Assembly: GCA_945829235.1 (NCBI GenBank)
Contig: CALZUA010000009.1
Coordinates: 48,195 to 112,194, forward strand
Direction of reading: 5' to 3'
Length of the DNA: 64,000 nucleotides
Source: an uncultured Clostridia bacterium
GTDB lineage: Bacteria; Bacillota; Clostridia; Oscillospirales; Ruminococcaceae
Shown: in pieces, positions 1 to 8,811 of the stretch
Numbering within the stretch: the first letter of the stretch is position 1
Layout of the letters: every line of letters starts with the position of its first letter
The notes under the pieces: model-generated
Database searches by the model: none
What the model saw: the letters and a program-made list of their open reading frames with translations, nothing else
What the model was told of the DNA's origin: nothing
Position numbers and translations under genes: made by a program

Positions 1-2
1 GC

Positions 3-278
3 GAGTGCGAAGTGAAAAGCCTGTCCTTCCCGACAATCCTCCTGCAAGCCGCCGCGACAAGTATTGACGCGCTGATGGTTGGCGTATCGTTCGCGGCAAT
101 CGGCGTGAAAATCGTTCCCGCCGCCGCTTTCATTGGTGCGGTAACCTTTGCAATTTCACTCGCGGGCGTTTTCGGCGGGAGAAAATTCGGGCTGCTGCTC
201 GGCGCGAAAGCGGAGCTTTTCGGGGGAATTGTTCTCGTGATAATCGGCGTGAAAACGTTTTTGGAACACATTTTGTGA
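3..278 (+). CDS. mntP: Manganese efflux pump MntP, C-terminal part (partial)
   Basis: The reading frame is open at the left window edge, so only the last ~92 residues are seen. MntP is an inner-membrane exporter that removes excess Mn2+ from the cytosol. The visible part carries the family's second-half signature: an ATSIDAL motif in a membrane helix, a glycine-rich helix, LGAKAELFGG, and a final hydrophobic helix ending in LEHIL. About three membrane segments remain of the usual six. An internal GTG at 12 could be read as a start, but the protein would lack half of the pump and the upstream codons are in frame, so this is truncation by the window and not a short gene. The HAD gene follows after 10 bases. 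Many mntP genes are controlled by a Mn riboswitch, but the 5' end is outside the window. Confidence 0.88.
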   Translation, partial: ECEVKSLSFPTILLQAAATSIDALMVGVSFAAIGVKIVPAAAFIGAVTFAISLAGVFGGRKFGLLLGAKAELFGGIVLVIIGVKTFLEHIL

Positions 279-288
279 GGGGATTTTT

Positions 289-936
289 ATGATAAAAACC
301 GCAATTTTTGACCTTGACGGAACTTTGCTCGACAGCACGGGAATGTGGGAAAATCTGGGAGAACGCTTTCTGAAATCGCTAGATATTGTGCCAAAAGACG
401 GGCTTCGGGACGAGATTTGGGATAAGTCGCTCCCCGAGAGCGCGGCGTTTTTCAAGCGGGAGTACGCGCTCGCGCTGTCCGAGGGGGAAATTCTCGCGCG
501 GCTGAACGAGCTGTCCGAGAGCGTTTACACTAATGACGCGCCGCTCAAAAGCGGAGTGAAGCGGCTTCTCGGCTCGCTTCAAATGCTGGAGATAAAATGT
601 GCGCTGGCAACCGCCGCAGACAAAAATCTCGCCGAAGCCGCTCTCGCGAGAACAGGCATTCTGGAGCACTTTTCGTGCATTTTCTCCTGCTCCGAGCACG
701 GCGCGAAAACCTCGCCCGTTATCTTTCTGAAAGCCGCGGAGTTGCTCGGAACAAATCCCCGCGAAACCGTTGTGTTTGAGGACTCGCTCACGGCTGTTCA
801 AACAGCGAAAAGTGCCGGTTTTATCACGGCGGCGGTGTTCGACAACAGCGAGAAAAAACCCGATTTACTGCGCGATGTCGCGGATTTTTACGGCGAAAAT
901 CTCGATGAATTGCGAAAGCTGATTTTTCTTCGATAA
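289..936 (+). CDS. HAD-superfamily hydrolase, beta-phosphoglucomutase/phosphatase-like
   Basis: This 215-residue protein is a cytosolic HAD phosphatase or phosphomutase with an alpha-helical C1 cap. Motif I is DLDGT at residues 8-12, with Asp8 as nucleophile and Asp10 as acid/base. Motif II is the Thr in LATAADKN near residue 105, motif III a Lys in GAKTSP, and motif IV is VVFEDS near 160. The order and length fit the PGMB/GPH-like subfamily, whose members act on small phosphosugars or phosphoglycolate; the substrate cannot be read from the sequence. It starts 10 bases after mntP with a GAGG ribosome site, so the two are probably co-transcribed. It ends just before a strong hairpin terminator. 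Confidence 0.9.
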   Translation: MIKTAIFDLDGTLLDSTGMWENLGERFLKSLDIVPKDGLRDEIWDKSLPESAAFFKREYALALSEGEILARLNELSESVYTNDAPLKSGVKRLLGSLQMLEIKCALATAADKNLAEAALARTGILEHFSCIFSCSEHGAKTSPVIFLKAAELLGTNPRETVVFEDSLTAVQTAKSAGFITAAVFDNSEKKPDLLRDVADFYGENLDELRKLIFLR

Positions 937-944
937 ACAAAATT

Positions 945-977
945 GCCCGAAAAATTCGCGCTTTTCGGGATTGTTTT
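945..977 (+). terminator. Rho-independent terminator after the HAD gene
   Basis: An 8-bp GC/A stem (CCCGAAAA pairing with TTTTCGGG, short loop) is followed by ATTGTTTTTT on the plus strand. Confidence 0.8.
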
Positions 978-1008
978 TTGGAAACAGAATTGACGATAAT
1001 TCAAAACC

Positions 1009-1042
1009 AAAAAGCCGCTTCCAATACGGAAACGGCTTTTCT
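1009..1042 (-). terminator. Terminator of the cmk-plsC-ispH/S1 operon
   Basis: The stem AAAAGCCG/CGGCTTTT encloses ~15 bases. On the minus strand it is followed by a T-rich run, just past the ispH-S1 stop codon. The symmetric A/T flanks could also let it work in the plus direction. Confidence 0.75.
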
Positions 1043-1059
1043 TTTCAGTTAATTCGGAA

Positions 1060-3021
1060 TTATTCCTCGGTTGCCTCTTCGGAAGCGTCGGTGTCCTCGG
1101 AAAGCGCTCTGATGGAGAGGCTTACTCTCTCGCGCTCCTCGTCGATTTCGATAATCTTAACGTCAACCTCCTGTCCAACAGTGAGAACGGAAGCAATGTT
1201 TGCTACTCTCTCGGTGGAAATCTGGCTGATGTGGATAAGACCGTCAACGCCGGGGATAATCTGCGCGAACGCACCAAACTCGGTTATCGAAACGATTGTC
1301 GCCTTGATAACGTCGCCCTTCTTGTACTCGGAAACAAACTTTGTCCAAGGATTGTCCTCGGGGTCCTTTGCGGAAAGCGAAACGCGCTTCTTCTCGGGGT
1401 CAAACGACTTTACGATAACGTTAATCTTGTCGCCAACCTTAACGATATCCTTCGGGTGACCTACGCGGTTCCAAGTCAAATCAGCGGTGTGAACAAGACC
1501 GTCAACTGCGCCGATGTCAACGAACACGCCGTAGTTCTCGATAGAGCGAACCTCGCCCTCGAACTTCTGACCAACCTCGATTGTTTCCCAGAACTTAGCC
1601 TTTGCCGCATCGCGAACTTCCTTGTTTGCCTGACGGATAGAGCCGACAACTCTGCCGCCGCGCTCGTTGCTAACCTCGATAATCTTGAACTTAACGGGCT
1701 TGCCAACGAGGTCGTCGAGCTTGCCGCCGCGCGGAACGCTTGTGTGCGAGCCGGGAATGAACACTCTCGTGTTCTCGTAGATTACGATTACGCCGCCCTT
1801 AACAACCTGAGCAACCTTGCCCTCGATTGTTTCGTTTGCGTCCTTGACAGCCTGCAGCTTCTCAAGACCGAGAGCCGCGTCAACACGCTTCTTGGACAGA
1901 GCAACAGTACCAACGTTGTCATCAACCTTGATTACAACAGCGTCGATAACATCGCCGGGCTTTACAACGTCCTCAACCTCAGCGTTGGGGTCGTTTGTGA
2001 GCTCCTCGCGGACTATGTAGCCTGTCTGCTTTGCGCCTACCTCGACTACTGCTTCCTTCTTCGATACGCTTACGATTGTAGCCTTAACTCTTTTGCCGGT
2101 ATATAATCTCGTAAAAGACTGGTCCTGCTCGAGCAGCGAAGCAAAGTCCTCCTCATTTTCATTTGTGGTTTTAATCTCTTCGTTCATTATCTGATGAACC
2201 TCCTTAATGATATAACCGGGGGTTGAAGCTCCGGCTGTTATGCCGACTACACAATCGGCAGGCAGATTTTTTGCAATCTGCTCGGGCATCTGTGCGGCAT
2301 TTGACACGAACACGGTTTTTGTGTATTCGCGGCAGATTTCCGCAAGACGCTTGGTGTTTGAGCTGCTTTTGCCTCCGACGACAACCATCAAAGCCGCTCT
2401 CTTGGCAAGCTCCCGCGCGCTTTCCTGACGCTGTGCGGTAGCGTTGCAAATTGTGCTGTATATTTGAACGCGAGGGTATTTTTCCCGTATCCTTTGGGAA
2501 ATATCCAAAAATCTCTCGCGGTCGAAGGTGGTCTGAACAACAAGCGAAACGTTTTCGCCTATCGCGCCGCTGTTAAATAAACTCTCGACTTCCTCAAAGC
2601 TCTTCGCGGCGAACGCCTTTGGGGAAGAGTTGCCCATAATCCCGACAACCTCTGGGTGATTTTCATCGCCTAAAACGATAACCGAGCCGTTTTCCGAAAG
2701 CCTGCCCACGATGCCGTGAATTTTCGCGACATACGGACAGGTTGCGTCAAGAACCGCCTTGCAGAGCAGATTTGCCTTTTCCTTTTCAGACTTCGGGACA
2801 CCGTGGGAGCGAATTATCAGCACCTCTCCCGCCGCCTCGTCAACCGAATTTACAGCGCAAACGCCCTTTTTGTGCAGTTCCTCAACAGCCGCCTCGTTAT
2901 GTATTAGCTCTCCGAGCGTGAAAACTTTACCGTGCTTTTCGGCGGCTTTCTCGGCAATTTCCACCGCGCGCCGAACTCCAAAGCAAAAGCCCGCGTTCTC
3001 GGCTATTTCTATCTTAATCAT
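1060..3021 (-). CDS. ispH: IspH-ribosomal protein S1 fusion (HMBPP reductase / S1 RNA-binding protein)
   Basis: This 653-residue protein has two parts. Residues 1-~285 are 4-hydroxy-3-methylbut-2-enyl diphosphate reductase, the last enzyme of the MEP isoprenoid pathway. The three [4Fe-4S] cysteines are Cys13 (GFCFGV), Cys95 (DATCPYV) and Cys192 (ICNATAQRQ), and the substrate-binding histidines lie in LIHNE, RSHG and NHPE. Residues ~305-640 hold four S1-type OB folds, best seen in GVFVDIGAVDGLVH and GAFAQIIPGVDGLIH, followed by an acidic tail. IspH-S1 fusions are known in Clostridia, where the S1 part stands in for a free RpsA. It is the last gene of a minus-strand run with cmk and plsC; the plsC stop lies 4 bases upstream of its ATG. 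The link between translation and isoprenoid synthesis is not explained by the sequence. Confidence 0.96.
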   Translation of the reverse strand: MIKIEIAENAGFCFGVRRAVEIAEKAAEKHGKVFTLGELIHNEAAVEELHKKGVCAVNSVDEAAGEVLIIRSHGVPKSEKEKANLLCKAVLDATCPYVAKIHGIVGRLSENGSVIVLGDENHPEVVGIMGNSSPKAFAAKSFEEVESLFNSGAIGENVSLVVQTTFDRERFLDISQRIREKYPRVQIYSTICNATAQRQESARELAKRAALMVVVGGKSSSNTKRLAEICREYTKTVFVSNAAQMPEQIAKNLPADCVVGITAGASTPGYIIKEVHQIMNEEIKTTNENEEDFASLLEQDQSFTRLYTGKRVKATIVSVSKKEAVVEVGAKQTGYIVREELTNDPNAEVEDVVKPGDVIDAVVIKVDDNVGTVALSKKRVDAALGLEKLQAVKDANETIEGKVAQVVKGGVIVIYENTRVFIPGSHTSVPRGGKLDDLVGKPVKFKIIEVSNERGGRVVGSIRQANKEVRDAAKAKFWETIEVGQKFEGEVRSIENYGVFVDIGAVDGLVHTADLTWNRVGHPKDIVKVGDKINVIVKSFDPEKKRVSLSAKDPEDNPWTKFVSEYKKGDVIKATIVSITEFGAFAQIIPGVDGLIHISQISTERVANIASVLTVGQEVDVKIIEIDEERERVSLSIRALSEDTDASEEATEE

Positions 3022-3025
3022 TGTA

Positions 3026-3631
3026 TCAATCGATTTCGGGAGCGTTTTCCTTGAGCTGAATAATTTCTCCCATAATCATTTTGCTAATCCTATGTATTTC
3101 GTGCCTGTCCTCAACGTTGATGGCGAAACTCTCCGCGGGAAGCAACTCGCCGACCGACACAATAACCTTTCTGCGGAGCGCTTTCTCCTTGCCATACCTT
3201 ATAAATACAGGTGCAACGGGAACTCCCGCCTGCGCCGCAACCATCGAAACACCGCTTTTCGGCTTCCCGAGCTCACCCGTCTTGGAACGCGTTCCCTCGG
3301 GGAAAATCACGAAATTCCAGCCTTTTTTCAGACCCTCAAGCGCCTTGTCGATACCCGAAGAATCCCTTGCGCCGCGCTTTATCGGGTAAGCGTGCAGGTG
3401 CCGCAGAACCCACGAGAACAGCTTGTTCTTCTGGAACAGCTCCTCCTTCGCCATAAACGTGCAGACGCCCTTGAACACGATTCCGACCATCGGCGGGTCG
3501 AAGTTTGAAACGTGGTTTGAGGCGATGATGATGCCGCCTTTTTTCGGGATATTTTCCCTGCCGATAACCTTTATCTTAAATTTAATGTGGTAAATCAGCC
3601 ACAAAACCGCGCGCCCAATCCAGTAAAACAT
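3026..3631 (-). CDS. plsC: 1-acyl-sn-glycerol-3-phosphate acyltransferase (PlsC family)
   Basis: This 201-residue membrane-associated acyltransferase makes phosphatidic acid from lysophosphatidic acid for phospholipid synthesis. The catalytic H(X)4D motif is NHVSNFD with His40 and Asp45. The phosphate-binding motif is PEGTR at residues 111-115. An N-terminal hydrophobic stretch (residues ~5-18) should anchor it to the membrane. The length is short but normal for clostridial PlsC. It lies between cmk and ispH-S1 with almost no spacing, and an AAGGAG ribosome site sits 10 bases before the ATG inside the cmk 3' end. Cmk-PlsC-IspH-S1 is a recurrent clostridial gene order. Confidence 0.92.
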   Translation of the reverse strand: MFYWIGRAVLWLIYHIKFKIKVIGRENIPKKGGIIIASNHVSNFDPPMVGIVFKGVCTFMAKEELFQKNKLFSWVLRHLHAYPIKRGARDSSGIDKALEGLKKGWNFVIFPEGTRSKTGELGKPKSGVSMVAAQAGVPVAPVFIRYGKEKALRRKVIVSVGELLPAESFAINVEDRHEIHRISKMIMGEIIQLKENAPEID

Positions 3632-3632
3632 A

Positions 3633-4301
3633 TCACAACCGCTCCTTAACCGCTTTGCAGACGAGCTCCACGCTCTCCTCGAAGCTCATACCCGTGGTAT
3701 CGGCGAGAATTGCGTCGTCCGCTTGTTTCAGGGGCGCGTTCGCCCTGTGGGAGTCGTTGTAATCGCGCTTGTTCAAATCCGAGAGAACCTCCTCGAACGT
3801 CGTCGAACTGCCCTTTTTCAGTAGCTCGTCATAGCGCCGTTTCGCGCGTTCCTCGGGTGACGCAGTGAGGAAAATCTTCACATCGGCATTCGGCAAAACC
3901 ACCGTTCCGATGTCGCGTCCGTCCATTATCACGTCGTTGTTTTCGGCAATTTCGCGCTGTAAACCGAGAAGCGCCGCTCTCACCTCAGCGACTGCGGAAA
4001 CCGCGCTTGCCGCCATCGAAATCTCGGGCAACCGAATTTTCTCGGAAACATCGCGCCCGTTCAGATAAACGTGCTGAGTGCCGTCAACAAGGCGAATTTC
4101 CGCCTTAATCCCGCTGAGCGCGTCCGCGATTTCAGGGGGATTGTCCAAATCCGCACCGTTTTCAACACAGTAAAGTCCGACCGCCCGATAAAGCGCGCCG
4201 GTATCGCAGTAAATGAACCCGAGCCGCCGTGCGCACTCGCGTGCAACAGTGCTTTTTCCTGCGCCAACAGGCCCGTCAATTGCGACAGAAATATGCTTCA
4301 A
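3633..4301 (-). CDS. cmk: Cytidylate kinase
   Basis: This is a cytosolic kinase that phosphorylates CMP and dCMP. The P-loop GPVGAGKST lies near the N terminus. DTGALYRAV, DGRDIGTVV and RDYNDSHR are typical Cmk substrate-binding elements, and the length (~222 residues) is standard. An in-frame GTG at 4313 is possible, but the only Shine-Dalgarno-like sequence (GGAG) abuts it; the TTG at 4301 lies nine bases after that GGAGTG and gives the usual start MKHISVAIDGP. I therefore prefer 4301. It is the first gene of the cmk-plsC-ispH/S1 operon, with a promoter at 4403-4431. Confidence 0.94.
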   Translation of the reverse strand: MKHISVAIDGPVGAGKSTVARECARRLGFIYCDTGALYRAVGLYCVENGADLDNPPEIADALSGIKAEIRLVDGTQHVYLNGRDVSEKIRLPEISMAASAVSAVAEVRAALLGLQREIAENNDVIMDGRDIGTVVLPNADVKIFLTASPEERAKRRYDELLKKGSSTTFEEVLSDLNKRDYNDSHRANAPLKQADDAILADTTGMSFEESVELVCKAVKERL

Positions 4302-4402
4302 CTTATTTTTCACTCCGAACCGGAAATTTTAAAGGATAATATTTTGACGAAATGCAACAAAGTGTTGAATAAAACCAGTCTACAATCCTTTGTAATCACT
4401 TT

Positions 4403-4431
4403 ATTATAACACGTTTTTTCAGAAATTGCAA
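4403..4431 (-). promoter_or_regulatory. SigA-type promoter of the cmk operon
   Basis: On the minus strand, TTGCAA (4426-4431) and TATAAT (4403-4408) are separated by 17 bases. The leader to the cmk start is about 100 bases. The 227-base gap before the flavoprotein gene holds no other feature I can support. Confidence 0.7.
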
Positions 4432-4540
4432 GAGCTTTTTGCAACTTTTTCGCAATATTTTGAAATCTGAACACAATTTCTGCAAATTTCGTATACACGC
4501 ACAATTTTGTCATCTTATTTTCGTGCATTTCAACGAAATT

Positions 4541-5758
4541 TCACACTCTTTCACCCGCGATTTTAGCCGTTGCAAAGGCAATTTGCAGGTTAAAACCGCC
4601 CGTGTAAGCGTCCGCGTCAATAATTTCGCCCGCGAAAAACAAACCGTTAGTGACGCGGCTTTCCATTGTTTTCGGGGAAATTTCGCTTGTTTTCACGCCG
4701 CCGCGCGTGATTATCGCCTCATCAATCGGGCGGAATCCGCTTATGTGCAGGCGCAGATTTTTCAGCAAATTCAACAAAGTTTTTCGCTCAACTTTGGTTA
4801 TTTCATCAACTTTCTTCTCGGGTAAAATTCCCGCCAAATCAGCAAAAATTCCCACAAGCTCCGCGGGCAAAAGCTTCCGTAAAACCTCGCAAAACGGCAT
4901 TCCGCGGTTCTCGGAGAACTCGCGCAACAGCCGCGCGTCCAGCTTTTGCTCCGAGAGCGCGGGCTTCAAATCCAACGCCACGGAATAGCGACCGGCGCGC
5001 ATCTCGGGAATGTGCGCGGACGCGCTCAAAATCGTTGCGCCGCCCAAACCGTCCGCGGTGAACGCAACCTCGCCGAAGTCCTCGAAGATTGCTTTTTCGC
5101 CGTCAAACAGCTTCACGGCGGTGTTTTTCAAGGTCAGCCCACACGCGCTTCTCACCCATTTTTCCTCGGTTACCATCGGCACAAGTGACGGCGCAGGCTC
5201 GATTATCGTGTGTCCCGCCTGCCTCGCAAGAGAGTATCCCGAGCCGTCCGAGCCGGTTTTCGGGTAGGATTTCCCGCCTGTTGCGAGAATAACGGAGCTT
5301 GCCAAAAACTCGCCGCCAGCCGTCCTCACGCCTTTGCACAAGCCGTTCTCCAAAATCAACGAGCGCGCGTTTTCCCGAACAATTTTCACGCCGAGCCGCC
5401 GCAGCTCCTTCTCAAGCGCCGCCACGATGTCCCCCGCCTTATCCGAAACGGGAAAAACGCGCTTCCCGCGCTCCGTTTTCAGCGGCACGCCGAGTTGCTC
5501 GAAAAACGCGATGGTTTCGCTCGGCGGGAATTTCGTCATCGCACCGTACAAAAATTTCGCGTTTCGCGGGATATTGTTCATCAGCTCGTCGATTTCGCAG
5601 TTGTTCGTGACGTTGCAGCGCCCTTTTCCCGTTATCGCGAGTTTTCGCCCGAGGCGGTCGTTTTTTTCGAGCAGCACCACGCTTTTCCCGCGCCGTGCCG
5701 CCATTATCGCCGCCATCATTCCCGCCGCGCCGCCGCCGATTACAATAACGTCAGACAT
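4541..5758 (-). CDS. NAD(P)/FAD-dependent oxidoreductase, HI0933/BaiN family
   Basis: This 405-residue flavoprotein begins with a classic Rossmann dinucleotide fold (IVIGGGAAGMMAA) followed by the family signature LLEKNDRLGRKLAITGKGRCNVTN. A second FAD-contacting segment is ATGGKSYPKTG, and the C-terminal FAD motif is GGFNLQIAFATAKIAG. The family includes BaiN of bile-acid dehydroxylating clostridia and E. coli YhiN; the substrate of most members is unknown, so bile-acid action should not be assumed. The start is the ATG at 5758, which overlaps the stop of the upstream RpiR-type regulator by eight bases (ATGTCTGA), so the two are translationally coupled. An in-frame extension to 5851 would lie inside the regulator and has no support. 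Confidence 0.92.
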   Translation of the reverse strand: MSDVIVIGGGAAGMMAAIMAARRGKSVVLLEKNDRLGRKLAITGKGRCNVTNNCEIDELMNNIPRNAKFLYGAMTKFPPSETIAFFEQLGVPLKTERGKRVFPVSDKAGDIVAALEKELRRLGVKIVRENARSLILENGLCKGVRTAGGEFLASSVILATGGKSYPKTGSDGSGYSLARQAGHTIIEPAPSLVPMVTEEKWVRSACGLTLKNTAVKLFDGEKAIFEDFGEVAFTADGLGGATILSASAHIPEMRAGRYSVALDLKPALSEQKLDARLLREFSENRGMPFCEVLRKLLPAELVGIFADLAGILPEKKVDEITKVERKTLLNLLKNLRLHISGFRPIDEAIITRGGVKTSEISPKTMESRVTNGLFFAGEIIDADAYTGGFNLQIAFATAKIAGERV

Positions 5759-6611
5759 CTTTCTTGTACACGCCGTTGCTGTCCCAGAGCTGTTCCAGCT
5801 TGCAGAACGTGTTTTCCACGCGACAACGGTTGCCGCTCGAAACCGCCGCAATTATCGCGTTAATCAGGCTCATCGGCGCAACAAGGCTGTCCACAAACGA
5901 AACCATATCCGAATAAGCGTAGAGCTTTGTGTGCGCGTACTGGACAAGCGGCGAGCTCTCGCTGTCGGTTATCGCGATAATCTGCGCGCCTTCCTCACGG
6001 GCAAAACGGCACGCCTCAATCGTGCTCTTCGCGTAGCGCGGGAAGCTCATCGCAATCAGCAAATCACCCTCTCCGATGTGTATCATCTGCTGATACAGCT
6101 CGGTTGTGCCGACGCTTCCGACAAGGGTTACATTATCGAAAATGAAGCGCAGATAGTAGTTCATAAAGTTCGCCAAAATGCCCGAGGACATCGCGCCCTG
6201 AATGTAAATCCGCTTCGCGCTGTTGATTACGTCAACCGCGTTTTCAAAGCTCTGCATATCGATATTTTCAAGCGTGTGGCGGATTTTCTCGATATCCTGA
6301 TTGAGCACGCCCGCAACAGGGTTCTCATCGCCGATTCGGTTGCGGGTAACGTCCATACGCTGAACGGCTGTAAGACGGTTTTTGATGTGATTTTGAAGCG
6401 AACGCTGGAGCTGCGGATATCCCTCGAAGCCGAGCTCAATGGCAAATCTCACGACCGTGGACTCGCTCACTCCGACAGTTCTGCCGAGCTTCAGCGCGGT
6501 CATATACGCGGCTTTTTCGTAATGCTCCAGAATAAAGTTCGCGATAAGTTTCTGGCTTTTTGAGAATTTCGGGATAAGTTCTTCAATTCTTTTGAGCAAA
6601 TCATCGTTCAT
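5751..6611 (-). CDS. MurR/RpiR family transcriptional regulator
   Basis: This 286-residue DNA-binding protein has an N-terminal RpiR-type winged helix (residues ~1-77; TALKLGRTVGVSESTVVRFA is the recognition part) and a C-terminal SIS phosphosugar-binding domain (residues ~110-260; IYIQGAMSSGI and AMSFPRYAKSTIE are SIS loop elements). Members sense phosphosugars such as MurNAc-6-P or ribose-5-P and usually control neighbouring sugar genes. No sugar pathway lies next to it here; it is coupled to the flavoprotein gene. The ATG has a GGAGG site nine bases upstream. AT-rich sequence with TATAAT-like hexamers precedes it at ~6640-6690. Confidence 0.92.
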   Translation of the reverse strand: MNDDLLKRIEELIPKFSKSQKLIANFILEHYEKAAYMTALKLGRTVGVSESTVVRFAIELGFEGYPQLQRSLQNHIKNRLTAVQRMDVTRNRIGDENPVAGVLNQDIEKIRHTLENIDMQSFENAVDVINSAKRIYIQGAMSSGILANFMNYYLRFIFDNVTLVGSVGTTELYQQMIHIGEGDLLIAMSFPRYAKSTIEACRFAREEGAQIIAITDSESSPLVQYAHTKLYAYSDMVSFVDSLVAPMSLINAIIAAVSSGNRCRVENTFCKLEQLWDSNGVYKKDV

Positions 6612-6825
6612 AAAAATGAGCCTCCATTCAGTTTATATAGAAATTCCCGCAATTATATCGATATATCTCCTATTTATAATACTACTTTTCGGAGAATTTT
6701 GCAAGTGTTTTTTTGAAAACTTTCAAAAATTGTGCAGTTTTTTGCAGTTTCGGGTGTGTTATTATCTAGTCAGCGGGAAAGGAACAAGAAAATTCCCGCA
6801 AAACCAAGAAAAGGAGGAATAGAAT

Positions 6826-8193
6826 TTGAGCTTGAAAAGTTTGCTCTTCGGCAGACAAAAGCTCTCGGACAGCTCGGCGCTCTCGCTGTTCTACACAACC
6901 GAGCTCGCCAAGTGGAACGACATCTATCGCGGCGGCGGTGACTGGCGCTACGTCCGCAAGGGCGGAATGAACGGCGGTATGCGAAAGCTCGCGTCGCTCG
7001 GCGCGGCAAAGTCGGTCTGCGCGGAGCTTTCGCGGCTCTGCTTCACCGAGGGAACGGAAATCACCTGCCCCGATAAGGAAACGGAAAATTACCTCAAAAA
7101 GGTCTTTTCGGACAACAGCTTCTCCGAGAGATTTTCGGATTTTCTCGAGAAAATGTTCGCACTCGGCGGCGGTGTTGTCAAGGTCTACTGGGAAAACGGC
7201 GTGAAGCTTGATTTCGTTTCCGCGGACGCTTTCGTTCCCACGCAATGGGACAGCAGAAGCATTTCGGGCGGCGCATTCGGTTCAACGGTTTCGCGAAACG
7301 GCAAAAATTACATTCTCGCAGAAACCCAAGAAATCACTCCGCAGGGCTTGCTCACGCAGAACAAGCTGTTCCGTGAAAGCGGCGGCGAGGTTGCGCTTTC
7401 CGAGTGCTTCCCCGAGATGACCGGAAAGAGCCTTATCGAAGGGCTTGCAAAGCCACTTTTCGTGTACTTCCGCGCGGGCTCGGGTATTCTCGGGCAATGC
7501 GCGCCGCTCGGTTCATCGGTTTTCGCGGGTGCAGAGGACACGCTGAAGTCAATCGACACCGTTTTCGACTCGCTTTCAAGAGAGTTTATCCTCGGGAAAA
7601 AGCGCATAATCGTGCCGTCCTATGCGGTTCGCGGTGAATACGATGAGAACGGTGAGCTGAAGCGTTACTTTGACGTGAACGACGAGGTTTTCGAGGCGCT
7701 TTCAGCATCGGATACCGATGAACTCAAAATCTCCGACAACACCGCCGAGCTTCGCGTTCAGGAGCACATTGATGCGCTCGGGGAACTGCTCGATTTGCTT
7801 TGTATGCAGACGGGACTTTCGGAGGGTGCGCTGTCCTACAAGAACGGCACAATCCGCACGGCAACCGAGGTTGTTTCACGCAACAGCCGAACCTACCGCA
7901 CCACGAGCTTCTACCGCAAGCTGATTGCGAAAAATCTTGAACGCGTTGTCGAGAACATCTGCATTCTCGCGAAAATGTCCGGCGAGCTTTCCGAAACGGC
8001 TTCGGAGAGCGTGCAAATCCGCTTTGCGGACGGTGTTTGCGAGGACGAGGGAACTCGCGCCGAGCGTGCCGCTTCGCTGTACAAAAGCGGTCTGATTTCA
8101 AGAAGCCACGCGCTTTCCGAGATTTACGGAATTTCACTTGACGCGGCTCGGGCAATGGAAATGGAGGATTTTGATGGAAACGGAAATTCTTGA
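6826..8193 (+). CDS. Phage portal protein, A118/SPP1-gp6-like
   Basis: This 455-residue protein resembles the portal proteins of A118-like siphophages, the dodecameric ring through which DNA enters and leaves the capsid. The recognisable part lies at residues ~245-265, where FDSLSREFILGKKRI matches the conserved portal segment, and at ~325-355, where MQTGLSEGAL and TATEVVS-NSRTYRT are typical of the family. The start is TTG at 6826, seven bases after a perfect AAGGAGG site; no ATG is better placed. It is the first gene of a tight plus-strand run of phage structural genes. No terminase gene precedes it: upstream is the divergent host regulator, with only 214 bases between. Codon use and base composition look like the host's. 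Confidence 0.85.
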   Translation: MSLKSLLFGRQKLSDSSALSLFYTTELAKWNDIYRGGGDWRYVRKGGMNGGMRKLASLGAAKSVCAELSRLCFTEGTEITCPDKETENYLKKVFSDNSFSERFSDFLEKMFALGGGVVKVYWENGVKLDFVSADAFVPTQWDSRSISGGAFGSTVSRNGKNYILAETQEITPQGLLTQNKLFRESGGEVALSECFPEMTGKSLIEGLAKPLFVYFRAGSGILGQCAPLGSSVFAGAEDTLKSIDTVFDSLSREFILGKKRIIVPSYAVRGEYDENGELKRYFDVNDEVFEALSASDTDELKISDNTAELRVQEHIDALGELLDLLCMQTGLSEGALSYKNGTIRTATEVVSRNSRTYRTTSFYRKLIAKNLERVVENICILAKMSGELSETASESVQIRFADGVCEDEGTRAERAASLYKSGLISRSHALSEIYGISLDAARAMEMEDFDGNGNS

Positions 8194-8584
8194 ACAACAG
8201 CCTTTGGAGGACGTTCAGAGCGCGGTTTCCGACAACGATGAGCAGGTTTTGCTCACGGAAAAGGATACCGAGATTGACGCGCTCAAAAAGGAGCTGGACG
8301 AAAGCTCCAAGCGACTGTTCAACATCAGCGTTACGCTCTCCGAAGCAGAAACCAAGCTTGCACTGCTCCTCGCGGGCGTTGCCAAGGAAAAGCTTGCCGA
8401 GGCGGTTTCGCTTACGTCAATTCTGTGCAAATCGGGCAAAACTCCCGATGAAGCGGCGGCTGAAATTATCGCGGCTTATCCGCATCTGAAAGCGGTTCAG
8501 CGTGAAATTCCGCAGTTCTCGGCGGGTAGCTCGGGAACAAGCGATGGTTTCTCCGCTGTTCGCAGAATTTTCTCGGCAAAGTAA
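8174..8584 (+). CDS. Putative capsid scaffolding protein
   Basis: This 136-residue acidic, Glu/Lys/Leu-rich protein has a predicted coiled-coil core (residues ~20-70, DTEIDALKKELDESSKRLF and following) and a positively charged C-terminal tail ending VRRIFSAK. Its place between portal and major capsid genes, its size and its composition are those of phage scaffolding proteins of the GP20 type, which guide capsid assembly and then leave. The ATG at 8174 overlaps the portal gene by 20 bases and has an ATGGAGG site inside it; an in-frame ATG-less extension to 8138 is not supported. No prohead protease gene is present. The assignment rests mainly on context. Confidence 0.6.
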   Translation: METEILEQQPLEDVQSAVSDNDEQVLLTEKDTEIDALKKELDESSKRLFNISVTLSEAETKLALLLAGVAKEKLAEAVSLTSILCKSGKTPDEAAAEIIAAYPHLKAVQREIPQFSAGSSGTSDGFSAVRRIFSAK

Positions 8585-8811
8585 GCCGAGGGGCGGGACG
8601 GTGGGTTTAATACGCCGAAGCGGTGCAAGCCGAAAGGGTTACTTTGGTGAACGGCACGACAGCTTCGGCGGAACGGTCGGATTTCGGCGTTGGCAGGACT
8701 TAATCAGCGTGAACTTGAAAGAGGTTATCTTTATAAAAAATTCTGCACGACAGATTTTGTCCGAACGTCTTAATTTACAAAACAACATTTTTTTGAAAGG
8801 AAGATTTCATT

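Noticed and set aside
1231..2106. 291-codon ORF opposite ispH-S1
   Set aside because: Antisense shadow of a strongly conserved gene; product low in complexity and without a ribosome site.
6766..7245. Minus-strand ORF at the start of the phage module (candidate repressor)
   Set aside because: No HTH motif; antisense to the portal protein.
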